Source: Plectrocnemia conspersa | Lineage: Eukaryota; Arthropoda; Insecta; Trichoptera; Polycentropodidae | Assembly: GCA_009617715.1 (NCBI GenBank) | Contig: VTFK01000399.1 | Location: 124,001 to 188,000 of the forward strand | Direction: 5' to 3' | Length of the DNA: 64,000 nt | Part shown: positions 11,346 through 23,390 of the stretch, one piece after another | How the letters are laid out: the number at the start of each line of letters is the position of its first letter | Numbering within the stretch: position 1 is the stretch's first letter | Made by a program: the position numbers and the translations under genes | The notes under the pieces: generated by a model | What the model was told of the DNA's origin: nothing | The model's database searches: none | What the model saw: only the letters and a program-made list of their open reading frames with translations

Positions 11346-13660
11346 TATGATGCAATAATGGTATATTAAAATTCAATTTAATTATTGTTTATTTATACGA
11401 TATTAAATTTGGCATTTATTATTATGGTTTTGTAAAATACTAAATTAAATATATAGCACTTTTATTGTAGCATATAAATGCAAAAAAACCTGTAATATGT
11501 AGCGTTAATTATATTTTAAAAAGCATTTGCCACTTTTTAATCTAACAATTATATTTCCTTAAAAGTATTTACTAATTATCTAAATAAACGCTAACAAAGA
11601 GCGTCTTTAAATAGGATTTCAAGTGATCAAGAAGTGCCTTTTGTAGAGTTTCTCAAGAATCAATATTAGGCTCTTATTTTTAATTATACATATATAAGAA
11701 TAATACAGTTTATAAAATACACGCTAACGACAACGTTTTATAAAATAAATCTTAACGATAAGTATGAGCTGGTACATACAAGGTAAATTTAAATACCCTA
11801 AATTTAACGATGTACTAAAAGATAATTTAAATTAAATTATAAAAAACATAATTAACTTAAAAAATATCAAATTACTTATTGACGATAATATAATCTTTAT
11901 TGTGTATTAAAATTTGCAAATAAAAATTGTTCTTAATATCTTATAATAATACATTCTGCACTACAGAATGATTAAAAGAGTAATAAATTTACTTAGAAAA
12001 AATTATTCAATAGTTGTTTAATATAAATATAATAAATTTACATTTTAAAAATTATATATATAATCTATATTCACTATCCTAGTATCCCATTATAAATTGC
12101 AAACATCACAATTATTTGTCAACTATGTAAAATTTATCATTTTGGAAATTGTTTAATGAAATATCTACACAGTTATAGTAAAATATTTGTGAGTAAAAAG
12201 CTTTTTCTGTTTTAAATTCCTCTTTACATTTAATTTAATTATATAAATATACCAAATATATTCTGAAAATGTTAAGTAAAAGTATTTTTCGATTATATTG
12301 TGTAATATTTTAATATAAATTTGTTATGGGGTTGAGAAATGCAAATTATCTTTAATTAATTAAATAACTTAACAAAGATTATCCTTGACCCCCGTATATA
12401 AGATTAATATTTAAATCAAAAAGTCATTTCTGAACTTCACCTTTCGTACATAATTTATTAATTAAAATTTTACCTTTCATAAAATTTCAATGTACGTATG
12501 TTTTTGTGTACTAAAAGTTAACATTCTCAAATAATAATATGGTTTACTTTCGCCAGTTTACAACACTTGACAATGATATTGCTCACATTCAAATAATTCT
12601 AATTAATTTTGTAAATTATAGATGTAGATAATATATTTAAAACAAATCAACTTTTATCTCAATCTGAATTTCGGGGGTGTTTATTGTAATAAAATACAAA
12701 GCAGTTAGTTTAAAACTAATATTATGCAACAATTAAAGTCATGTTTACGTAAAATTGTTTGAATATGGTAATATATACGTTAAGTACACGTGTCTGTTTC
12801 TAAGCAAATTATTTGTTTTAAAGCGGGTTGAACTCTTGATTTCGGACGTTGAGCTGGACCAGGGTTGACGTGAAGAGGGAAGCAGATGTTTTATTTATAT
12901 TCTTAATCTGTAAATGGTTTGAATCCAAGCTGAAGAGCTCTGGTAAAAAATATTTATTTGAGGGCTATATATTCCTTTTTATTTATATGACCAGCTTAAA
13001 GGAGGTTTAGTGCTCACCCATTTTTTTCTAATTTGCTTTTTTACGACAAGCACACAAAAGTGTATTTGTCGTAAAAAAACAATTTTTATCGAAACATTTT
13101 AGAAGGGCTGGTAAATATTTTAAACAAACGCGAGATCTGGCGGCTTTGCGATATGATATTTTGAATTCTAAATTTATGTTTTTTATTGAATGATAATAGC
13201 ACTTGCAGATTTTTTTAATGTCTGTTTTAATGCTTTTAATTTATTTGTATTAATTAATTGATTTGTCTATTGTCACGTACGGTGTGCCGTGGTCAGCATA
13301 AAATCATATTGCTTCTTAATTATGGCCCATTGCAAGACAAATCTTAACTTTTTAGTTACTTTATAGCAAACGTTTGATATATTTTGAAAGAATATGCAGC
13401 ACGCTTTAGACAGGAACTCTAAATCGGTCACTACTTATTATTTCATATTTAAAATTAAAATTTATAAATTAAATTAGATCAACATTTATGAATCACAAAT
13501 TGTTTATTAGAAAATATAAAACAATTTATTATCGATAAAGATGTTTTTTTTGACGTCTTTATATTTTTATTTAATAAATGTATGTTATATTAATAAAATA
13601 AAATTGAAAATTTACGCATGTATAGAGACGTAAATTATTTAATGTAAACGTACAAATCAT
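11346..13660. other. AT-rich stretch, small complex patch at 12820-12960
   Basis: AT-rich with no gene. The patch at 12820-12960 (TTCGGACGTTGAGCTGGACC near 12840) is less AT-biased but has no open frame or known motif. The imperfect fold-back at 13037-13078 is listed separately. Confidence 0.6.
13037..13078. repeat. Imperfect 19-bp inverted repeat with 4-nt loop
   Basis: The arms 13037-13055 and 13060-13078 pair with two mismatches. The outer 13 bp (TTTTTTACGACAA and its complement) are perfect. The short loop places it in the same class as the other fold-backs in the window. Confidence 0.8.
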
Positions 13661-14030
13661 TTTTTAATCTAGCTATTTCAACGCACACTTTAACCGAAAA
13701 GTATCGAGGCGGTTTTTCCGTTAAAAGCTCGCGTCAATCATTCGAATGTTTTCTTGCACGCTTTTAAAGTAATATAATGAGCCCATATACGTCTTGTATC
13801 GACCGATTTCGTTTCAGTGCTTTAGAAAAAAATATATATATTGACGGCGATAAATAAATTCGGTTACACTGCTTTCGCCACCGAAGCGCTAAACCGATTA
13901 AAATACAGCGTCAATTTTGCCCCAAGTCAACAATATAAATTGTATTTAATATAAATTAATTAAATTAAAATTGTCATATTGTTAAATTTTTTTTAGTCGG
14001 TTAAAAACCAGCCGGGTAAGTAAAAAAACT
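13661..14030. promoter_or_regulatory. Island with possible 19-nt micro-exon
   Basis: A CpG-containing block (AGTATCGAGGCGG near 13700, ACCGAAGCGCTAAACCG near 13880). Just to its right, a pyrimidine tract ending TTTTAG (13991-13996) is followed by 19 nt and then a strong donor-like GTAAGT at 14016. An intron of a large gene could carry such a micro-exon, but splice-like words are common in AT-rich DNA, so support is weak. Confidence 0.2.
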
Positions 14031-15880
14031 GTTATTTAATTATGCAGAAAAAATATTTACAACGGTATTTTCGTTCGTAATTGAATTGAATTACTTCGTC
14101 AAGTTTTAAAGTTACTTTTAAACAAGACTGACAATGATGGACGTTTTTATTAACAGATTAGATCTTTATATAATTTTTTTATTTGGTACGAATATTTTAT
14201 TATGTAAGAAAAAAAATACATTACCATTATTACATTCCACTTACACTAAAAATAATAAGGGTAGTAATTTGGTTTTATATTTTGGTGTTTAATTTATTAA
14301 GGCAGTCGGTTATTTTTATAAACGGTTAATATTAATTTGTTATCTAATGAAGCGATTAATGATAAGGTTAAAATATCCTAATATTAAGTTTTCAAATATT
14401 TATTTTTAATTATATGTTAAAAATATAAATAACGTAAGCGTTTATAAATGTTAAGATAACGAAATATTATCTTTAACTTCAACCAGAGAAAAGCATGATA
14501 AAACAAATAACTATAATATTTGCGACTTTTAAGCTGGATAATGTTTTACAAGCGTGCGTGTAAATAGAAGAGTTAGGCGGATTGGTATGACTTCAAAATC
14601 TAATTAAAAGATAGTTGGTGTGTGTTCAATATTCCAAGCAGCAGGTACTAATTTATTCAATTTTCAGTAATAACATTGCCAAATCTACAACACTGCTTAA
14701 ATAATAATCATTACTGAAAAAATAGTATTACAAAAAGCACCAATATTAACACAATCTGTTTCCGCCACTAAGCATTTCAATTACCGAGGGATTAAAAAAT
14801 TCCTATCTTCCATTTTTATTTGGAATATACTTCAGGAAATTCCACTTTATATTTTTCACTTTGTATACATGGGAGTTTAGCTGAACTCAAGTCGAGTACC
14901 GACTAAGACCGAGAAAGCAGCTGCTTCCTATTTATGTCAAATCTGGTTTAGATTCAAAGTCTGAAGTTTAATAATTTAACCCAAACTTTGGAGATAATTG
15001 GAGACTATGTGACGCAGATAACATGTACATATATTTTTGCACGAATCGTTAGTGATTTCAAAACTGTGGCGAATGTAATATTTATTAATAATAAAAGAAA
15101 TTGTATTTTATAAAAATAAATTTAAAGCATATTACTAACAAAATTGTTCTCTTTTTTCATATGTATTCACAAAAAAATTTTTTATTAAATTAAGTTATTT
15201 ATTAAATAAAAATTATTTTTTAAGCTGTTTGTAATAAAGTAATAGCTTAATGCATAAAAACCAAGTCTTTAAATATCGCTATCTAGGAAAAAAATAGTTA
15301 AAAATAGTAGCGAGTACAAAAACGTAATATTTTTTTACCCTTTTTACGTAGATAGATTTGTCTTTGTTATATTCCGAAAAGGTTTTTTTAATATCTATCT
15401 TATTTAAATAACATTGCTGAAACACCAAACTTAAATAAATAAACAGATGCGTAAAACTCTGCTAAGATTAAGATTTTTGCGCTAACTTGTTTAAAAGTGA
15501 ATATCAAATCCAAAACCAAATAGTTTAATGTAAGTTAAATAATATATTATTATTTAATAAATATTTTTTTTTAATAATGCTAATTAAAATATAAAAATGC
15601 ACTAATTTGTATCTGTTTTTATTCAGTTGGGGAGGGGTTACTAATGGTATTTTAAAGCATCAACCGTCAATAGTATGGTTAGACACAATATAGAAAACGG
15701 TTGATCACCCATAATTGCACAATAACCAAAAATACTTTTAATTTATTTTTTTATTGATAAGATTTGAGACTCGTTTAAAAAACTCGTTGTTTGACGTAAA
15801 ATAATCTTTAAGTTGGTTTTCACAAAATAAAAGGTGAACTAATTTAACTAGCTCTTAATTATTTTTTGCTTCTATTCATC
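14031..15880. other. AT-rich stretch, small patch at 14870-15000
   Basis: No gene. The patch at 14870-15000 includes CAAGTCGAGTACCGAC (14889-14904) and the CAGCTG E-box (14919-14924). The rest is AT-rich with homopolymers. Confidence 0.6.
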
Positions 15881-15892
15881 CAAGCTTTCTGA

Positions 15893-16132
15893 AAAGACAA
15901 ATATAAAGGACGTGGCACGTGGTCACATTATGAATCACTTTCGAACACGCTCACTGATTGTGTTTTAAACACTCCCGAAATAGCTAATTTCTCAAACTTA
16001 CTGTTGGATTCACTAGTGAAGACTCGCGGATTCTCTGTAAGAAACCTTTTGTTGACAGATGAGGAACCAAAGTCACTCGATTTTCACAACTGCGAGGCTC
16101 TGCGACTCTTTGACACCGCCACCAAATTTTCT
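15893..16132 (+). other. Candidate exon with EH1-like motif (unproven)
   Basis: A frame is open from just after the TGA at 15890-15892 through 16132 and beyond, with exon-like GC around 45-50 percent in its right half. The inferred peptide contains GFSVRNLLLTDEEPKSLDF. FSVRNLL fits the Engrailed-homology-1 pattern F-x-[IV]-x-x-[IL]-L that recruits Groucho in many homeodomain repressors. Composition drops abruptly at TTTTCT/GTAAAC (16133), where a splice donor could lie. Against it: there is no ATG in the open frame, so it would have to be an internal exon, and the donor context is weak. It also carries the CACGTGGTCA word (15916) shared with 4821. It may simply be a conserved non-coding element. 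Confidence 0.18.
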
Positions 16133-16375
16133 GTAAACATTAAAGACTTAAATTATATATTTTTTACAATGAACTGCTATAAAATATATATTCTTGCTTC
16201 CAAATGGCTTTTTTTTTTTTTTACGAATAATCAGAGTAGCTTTATTTTTATTAATAACAGAGATCTAAGAAATAAAAGCTGATACACCGCATCAGAGATG
16301 ATTTTTTTAAGTAAACTCAAAAAACAGTATACCGTTCACCATTTGTACAGTTGTTACATATAAAATTATTTCAGA

Positions 16376-16560
16376 GCATTATCAAATTATTTCGTAGACG
16401 GTGCTGTTGCTTGGGAGATATTCAGTGACGTCTTTACACGTCATCAATCAACGTCGAAATCTCATTTAGCTGCATGACGTCACACCACCGCAAACTCATC
16501 CGTTAGGTTATCTCGTTAAGGGCGTCAAAATTTTATTCACATCATGAAAAAATGTAATGT
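16376..16560. promoter_or_regulatory. Cluster of CRE/ATF sites
   Basis: Within about 60 bp lie GTGACGTCTT (TGACGTC at 16426), ACGTCATC (16438) and a complete palindromic CRE, TGACGTCA (16475-16482). A further full CRE is 500 bp downstream (17112-17119). CREB/ATF/Jun-type bZIP proteins bind this word. The density in a GC-richer block argues for a cis-regulatory element. Confidence 0.4.
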
Positions 16561-17280
16561 TTCGAATCGTATGCAACCGCGAGTGAAAATATAGTATTAT
16601 AACATTTTTTAGCGTTGTGGGATTTTATTTGACTGATTCAAGTTTAACATTCAGCTAAATGATGTCGATGAATCATTTAGTAGTATAACACAAACGACCT
16701 TAAATTTAGAACGTCCTGTCTATTAATAACGCTTAGGGACTGTGATTTATTTAGGTAGATCTTACGAATGCCAAATGGTATTTGTGAATACAATATCCAT
16801 ACTTTACGTATGCAGAATAAATTATTTTTAAATATAATTTATCTAAATTTGGATTAAGTCTTGTACTTTTTATCTCTCAGAATAGTGTATTATAAATGAT
16901 TTTCTATAGTTAGAATTTTACCCATTATAAAAGAAATGTGTTTTAAGAAGATTTTTAAATTACACAATATTGCATTATTGTCTTTACATAAACTGATAAA
17001 ACAAAATAAAAGTTAAAGGAATATATCCATATATTCTTTATGGTAAATATTATATTTCTTGAAAATGCACAATTGTTCCTATAAAGTTTTTGTGCAAATT
17101 AAATCGATTATTGACGTCACCGTAATTTTTATTTATTGAAATTCCTAACAATGCAATAAACTAATTTATAAAATATTAATATTTTAATTATATTGAATTG
17201 ATAAAAAAAAATATAAATTTATGTATATCATTACACCCAGATAAAATGTGAAAGCCATTTAGTTAGTATCTTTACTTAAA
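16561..17280. other. AT-rich stretch with one full CRE
   Basis: No gene. It contains an isolated TGACGTCA at 17112-17119. Otherwise ordinary AT-rich DNA. Confidence 0.6.
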
Positions 17281-17560
17281 AACTAAAAACCACCTTGTCG
17301 ATATTTAAGATCTCCGATACTTTAAACGACCACGAACGTTCTCCGACTCACACATCGCAACACATCTCGTTCCGGTAACTCTCGCTCATCTTCCATGAGG
17401 AAAAGAGACAAGGATTTTCCCGCTTTTCTCGGGAAAAAGAACAAGAAATTGGAAATTCAGCTCGCGTGCATCGTGGGGTGTCGTTTTGCGGTGGGCGCTG
17501 CACGCCATAAAAGTAACACCGATAACCGTTTGCGTCCAGCAGTACCTAGGTATGATATTT
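17281..17560 (+). promoter_or_regulatory. Candidate promoter/first exon with Rel-type kappaB site
   Basis: This island contains GGATTTTCCC (17412-17421), the reverse of GGGAAAATCC, a high-quality Dorsal/Rel kappaB site. A second related half, TCGGGAAAAAG, follows. CATAAAAG (17506) could act as a TATA box about 30 bp before CCAGCAGT, and CTAG/GTATGA at 17547-17554 resembles a splice donor. Together these allow a short transcribed non-coding first exon. The assignment rests on motifs alone. Confidence 0.25.
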
Positions 17561-19850
17561 TATTATAATACTACATTTTCCGCTTTTACACTCAAAGGCT
17601 TGAAGGTAATAAATATCACCTGTGTGTAACGCGACATTAAGCCGAGCAAATCGGATACGGTTTTTAGTAGTGTTTTTGTTTCCTTGGTAAAGTATTACAA
17701 ATCCCTTTTATTTTTTACGTATTATCATAAGATAATATACATTGAGCATGTTAAGTTACAGTTTATTATATTATAACATAAAATATTTGTCTGAAAAATT
17801 ATTCGTAAATTTTGCAATAGTATATAATATTTATTGCATTTTAATAAGTTCATATAAACTGCTTATTATATAATAATTTTGGCCCTTGCTGCTAAATGGG
17901 TGTGTCTTGGTAGTCAATATAGATGCTGGAAAAGCTGGTAGCAGTTTATTTAATGTATTTTATAACATATATAAATTACTTCATATATAGAGAAACAAAA
18001 TCAGGCGGCCGAGAAAAAATAGCAGGTTTTGGAAGTTAGAGAATCTTTGTCGGCGTGTCTAGTTGTATTATTGTCGGCTGTGATTTTAGTGGAGCAGCTA
18101 GGAACTGCCATTATCATTATAAGACAAATCATGTCTTGTAATGCTCTTTGAATGACCCGCTAATGTTTTTATAAAACTGATTTAAGACAGGTCTAGCAAA
18201 TCACAGATAAAGAAGCTATAATATAAAACAATTGTTGTTTTTTTAATACTTTAAATGTGTTTGTCTTAAAAAAGAAACGGTCCTAATAGTCACTTCAACA
18301 TATTTTCTCTTGTTTTTTATTTTTATATTGTTAATCAAAATTTTATAGTTTAATTAGGTTAATTTTTTCATTTAATATTTTTGACGAAAATATATTTTTT
18401 TTCTTGATAAATTATTTTTTCATTATATGAATTATAATAATTTAATTGTAACTTGTATTTATAGATATTTTTAAGTAGTAAAATATAATCTAAATTGCGC
18501 ATTCAAGTCAAAAGTGTTGACAGGAAATATTATAATATAATCAGCTATTAAGATAAACAAAAATGTGTTATTAACCTAATTTTTTTCGAAAGTTGATAGA
18601 TGAAAAACAAGATCTTTAACCTAACCTAACCTAACCCAAACTAGTTATTTGTAAATCAGTATCGCAAAATTGGATAAAAAAGAGTTTCAAACTTTGATAT
18701 TTAAACATAACCTAATATACGTCGAAGTTTGTGCAAGTAAGGAAGCAGTCTGTTCTCTAGTTGCACACTGTAAGGTTGGTGCGAGCGAATGAAAATTATA
18801 CTATACTAGCATATGTTATGACTTTTTTTATTCTTTTTTTTTTAATATATCGTAAATATGCTAAAAACAAATTAAATTTTTTATAAGGTTTTTCATATCT
18901 CTAAATTAATTTTTAAAGTTAAATTTTTTTTTTTAATGAAATTAAATGAAACTTAATTTTATTATCACTGTGTATTGGGGATAAATGTTAACTGTGATAT
19001 ATTTTTCTCAAAACTTTATTGGTCGGCAAAATATTATTTTTGGAAAATATTAATTAGACCTTCTTGATATGTTCCCACACTAGATATTTAAAAAAAAACA
19101 TATACAAGTCAACTATAAAGTCGCAAAAACAGTGGGAATATTATTGTAGATTTTGTTTATCAATGAAAACTTATAACATCGGCTTACATTATTAAATATT
19201 TAAATTGTGAATAAAACAGCAAAGATAATTATTTTTAAAATTTAAAAGTAATCAAAAAATAAGTTTACCAAAGTTTAAGAAAATAAATTACAAAAGCTTA
19301 ATGTTAAAATAAAAATAATTAGTATTTCTTACAAAGCCCAATGATGGTAATAAAATACAAACAACTTTTAATATTTACCTCAAATTTCTTGAATGAATCA
19401 ATATTAATTGTTTCTTTATATAAACAGTAACGTTTATCTATCTACAAGTATTAGAAGTTTTCCCATATATTTTTATATTTCAGGAAAATAAGGACCCAAT
19501 TTACAATATGAGTTTTTTCAGATTATTAAAACTTATTTTTTTTTATGTATGTTTTAAATGTTAAATTAAATAATATAAATATTATTACAGAAATGCCTTT
19601 AAAACCTGTTAAATTGAGTCTTTTATATATATATATATTGCTGTGCTTTCTTTGACTGTTAAACGTTTACTGTAACATAAATTCTTCCGTTAAACCAAAT
19701 AGTAAACTGCAGTTTTATCGCGCGTTAAAACTCCATCATTCACCACCCACACATAAATACTCAAAATAGCAATAGAATAACTTTGAAAACAATTTTCTTG
19801 TGATCCCTTTAGACGGTTAACTGTTTAACAGGGCAATTTTCATAAATAAA
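17561..19850. other. AT-rich stretch, no gene seen
   Basis: Ordinary AT-rich DNA with long T runs and (TA)n tracts, such as near 19625-19640. The telomere-like tract at 18617 is listed separately. Confidence 0.65.
18617..18636. repeat. Interstitial telomere-like (TAACC)4
   Basis: Four exact TAACC units, the complement of the canonical insect telomere repeat TTAGG. Such short interstitial tracts are frequent in some insect genomes and do not imply a chromosome end. A related TTAACCTAACCCC lies near 44739. Confidence 0.8.
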
Positions 19851-20110
19851 CAATATCCACACTATCACCGCCCGGATCCATTAGGGACAAAAGCAAACCG
19901 CGCTTTTGATTAGCGCCCGATACGCAACAGGGAGCTCGACTAATGTACAAGTTGCCGACACGACAACTTTCGCATTTAGCCAAGATCAAAACAAGATTGG
20001 CAAACTAGTCACGCGTAGCACCAACGACGTATTAATTTTGCGATGGAAATAAAATCTACGGAGCCCTGTAATCTGCCGAGGTAATTTTAAGTCGTTAAAA
20101 TCGAGATTGA
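19851..20110. promoter_or_regulatory. GC-richer island, candidate regulatory element
   Basis: A compact block (ACCGCCCGGATCC near 19867, CAAACCGCGCTTTTGATTAG near 19894, CAACAGGGAGCTCGAC near 19925) with ordered, non-repetitive sequence and no long open frame. It looks like conserved non-coding DNA. Confidence 0.25.
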
Positions 20111-21380
20111 TATCGTGGTTGGTTTTTCAAATACTGGTTTTACTCACTTGGGTTCTTTTGTAGTAGTTGAAATTATAATCAGAAATTTTTCTCGTAGTAA
20201 TGAATGGGATATAATGTTAGTAAAAATTAAAACGATTTTTACTAGGTCACACTGCTGTTAAAGTTTGTGGTCATGCGACACTCTAAAGTCTTTAGTCACT
20301 GCCATGTGTGTTTAAACTTTTTATACTGGCAACTTCACTTAGAAATATATTCTGCTAACATGTTTTTGCTATTTATTTATTTAAATTAAATTAAATTAAG
20401 ATTTACGTGATATAACATGTTATTCAAATGCATCACGATAGTTGAAAAGAATACATTGTAATATTTCATTACAAAAAAAATATTATTAAAATAATACATA
20501 GAAAGAAGCAAATGAAAAAAAATCATCAAATATTAAAAATATATATTACAACACGAACCAGCTCTTATTATCCGACATTAAAGAGACTGATGTGCAATAC
20601 CAGCGTATTAAGGAACCGGATATAAAGACGTTCTGGAACCCAAAAAATAGCTGGATTGTAGACAGCATCCTCTAGTAGTTTCAAGAAATGCTTGGTGAAA
20701 TATTATTTTTTAAATACACTAGTAAAAATATTAGGTACGTGTATTTTGAAAAATAAAATAAAAATCATACTATACTCTATTTGCGTAACACAGTCAGTTC
20801 GAGAATTATCAATTACATCATTATTTATAATTTAAAAATGTAGCAAATTTCGTTTTACACTAAAGCACACGATACGGATATACGTTCAATAAACTTATCT
20901 TTACTTAATTGATAAATTTAAAAAATAAAGTAATAATTTTATTTTTTATAAATTTGTTTAAAATATAAACTGGAGTAATGATAAGTATATTTAACGTTTA
21001 TCCGTATCGTCTACTTTAAAGCTGTAAGCCTAAACTTGCCAACTCTTTCTCAATTATGAATAATGATAAAATGGATAGCTTTCGAACTGTCTGTGTTAAC
21101 GCAAATATAGTATAGATCATAGCATAAATGATAAAACCTCTTAATAGTCGTGCTTTGTAAGATTATTTTCTTTAAATCAATCTATTATATAATATCAAAA
21201 AGAATATGGCAAAATGGTATTTTACGTTGATACAAATCTTCTTATGTATCTTATGTATAATTGTTCTAAGCCGCTTCCGGACGCGCATATGTTAAAATAA
21301 AACATTATTCGTTTAATTTTCTATTCTGTAAGTCGTATCTCTTTGTATGAACGGTGTATTATAATAGAAGTAAACAAAGG
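20111..21380. other. AT-rich stretch, no gene seen
   Basis: AT-rich with a somewhat less biased patch at 20550-20690 that has no frame or motif I recognise. Confidence 0.6.
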
Positions 21381-21800
21381 AAATATATTTAAATATAATT
21401 AATAAAAATAAAAATAGAGTTTGCATGGTGATTTTCGAAACTCCGCTAATGAATTCTTTTGTTGTCGACCAATGAAAAATAGGCATTTAAATATAAAACA
21501 AGATGGCTGACAGTAACGTGACAACAGTTGTAAATAATTTTGCTACGCAACAGTAATTTTCATTATTTTGGCCTGTGCGTAGTTCGATTTGACGGAATAT
21601 AAATATTTGGATTGCAAATTAACCAGGTATGAAAATGAAATATATATATAATGTGTGTATGGATTATAAGAATACATTGATTTAAATAGATAAACAATCA
21701 TAAAACAATCTACGTAACGAAATCTTTAAATTTTGAATTCCCGTCGACGGATTCCGAGGCCAAAAAGTGAGTTTTTTCTTTTACAATACATAAAAATTAT
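21381..21800 (+). promoter_or_regulatory. Candidate promoter and non-coding first exon
   Basis: In order: a CCAAT box (GACCAATGAA near 21468), CAAGATGGCTGACAG (near 21500, resembling the AAGATGGC core bound by YY1/Pho near start sites), several CpG words, and then AACCAG/GTATGA at 21621-21632, a good splice-donor fit. This order is what a transcription start with a spliced 5' leader would show. No coding exon is visible nearby, so the target gene, if any, lies outside the window. Confidence 0.25.
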
Positions 21801-22246
21801 CATTGCTTCTGATTTCATGCACATGTTGCAAGTAAACTATGTACGTTTTAAACGTCAACGTGTAATATAACTTTAGTATGTATGAGAATTGAAAGCTAAT
21901 GTGGATCAGAAAGAAAACAGAAAACAACATTTCAAAAAAACCTGCCCTCAAATACCTAAAATACGCTACAACACAATCAATGACTTATAATTGCTCACAT
22001 TGCACTAACTATAGGTTATCAATTGGATTGCAGTAACAGTAAAGTGTAACAAAATATTTTTTTAATATGAGCATATTTTTGAGCGGATGTGTAACCGATG
22101 CTATTTATTATTATAATTTATTTAAACTTTAATCCTACTTTTTAATGATACAAAATGTTACGTTTTAATATTATTTTTTATGTTGAAAATATTTTTTTGT
22201 TTTAATTATATTTAGCTTAATTGCAAACCTATTTTAAAACGTAATA
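21801..22246. other. AT-rich stretch, no gene seen
   Basis: No supported feature. It ends at the TA target duplication of the adjacent MITE. Confidence 0.6.
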
Positions 22247-22714
22247 CAGTGAAATCTCTTTGTAACGAATACCGAAATAACGAAATTACCAGTATAACGA
22301 ATCTTCAATTTGTCCCCGAAAACTTTCATACAAAATTTTTTCATTGTAGCGAAGACTGATCTCAGTATAATAAAGTATTTTTATCTGAATTTAAGAATGA
22401 TGTCACAACTTCACACAATTTTTTTTCGAATTCAAGTCAACATTGACTTGGCGGGTGTCGGATGTGTTTTAAGGTCGGCGAAACACCCTAAATCATTTTT
22501 TTAATTCATTTTATTGTGTTCATTACAGTATTTCTAAACAAGGACATAAAACGATCTATCAATCTTATAAACGGTTATATTGATGCTGTAGTAATACGAT
22601 TATTATCAATAAAATCAAAATATATCATCTTCTTTACATTCAATGTAACGAATTTTCAGTTTTACGAAATTTTTTCTTCAGTCCCATCAGCTTCGCTGTA
22701 CTGAGATTTCACTG
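22247..22714. mobile_element. Pogo/Tigger-type MITE (468 bp)
   Basis: Both ends begin CAGTGAAATCTC as a 12-bp perfect terminal inverted repeat, and each is flanked by TA (22245-22246 and 22715-22716), the target duplication of Tc1/mariner-superfamily elements. Inside the termini, AT-rich sequence with TAACGAA words (TTTGTAACGAATACCG on the left, TAACGAATTTTCAG on the right) is the hallmark of pogo/Tigger ends. The inner arms have diverged. It contains only small chance frames and no DDE transposase, so it is non-autonomous and would need a transposase supplied elsewhere. Confidence 0.85.
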
Positions 22715-22716
22715 TA

Positions 22717-23390
22717 CAATGTTTAGTTTAATTAGGATCTAGCTATTTTTTAAGCCCAATCTTAAATGATATACAATATTTAGTTTTATCATTAAATATT
22801 TAAATTGCAAAACTAACCTTAAATAATAATAAATGTTTTCTACTGAAAATATTTACCAAAGTTGTAGACCTATTTGCAAATAAATTGAAAATTTTAAGTA
22901 GTTTTTTTATAGATTAAACCATTTTTACTATCATTTAACTAGTCCAGACTTTCAGGTTAAAGGCTTAGACTTCAAACCTTTGCAGCCAAACAGCCTTCCA
23001 ATTTCAATTATCGAATTTGGTCAAGTACCTAGTGAACATTTCAGAGCAGTCAAGAGTAAATTTAAGTCTTGAAACGACTTGAATTGTATGAACATATATC
23101 ATACATTGCTAGCAAACACTAATATTTTATTGTTGATAATTCATATTTATATAAACGTTACTATTTTTTTCGGTGTTTTGTTTTTGCCAGTTGACATTAT
23201 ATGTTCGCAATAATAATTATTCAGTCGACACTTAGATAATTGATCCGGATAGTTGGATACAAGATCACACGTTTTTAAGCTATTTCTTCTTTAAGAGTTA
23301 AATGTGTATTTATCGACTGGAGTTAAGCAATATTAAAGCAAATTAATTAAACATATAAAAACGAAAATTGGCACAAGATGAATTGCAGTT
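22717..23390. other. AT-rich stretch, no gene seen
   Basis: Ordinary AT-rich DNA to the right of the MITE. Confidence 0.6.

Noticed and set aside
18617..18636. Chromosome end or telomere
   Set aside because: Only four TAACC units in internal sequence; short interstitial tracts are common and no subtelomeric element is next to it.
22310..22704. Two small plus-strand frames (64 and 62 codons)
   Set aside because: Both lie wholly inside the pogo-type MITE and show no transposase motif.
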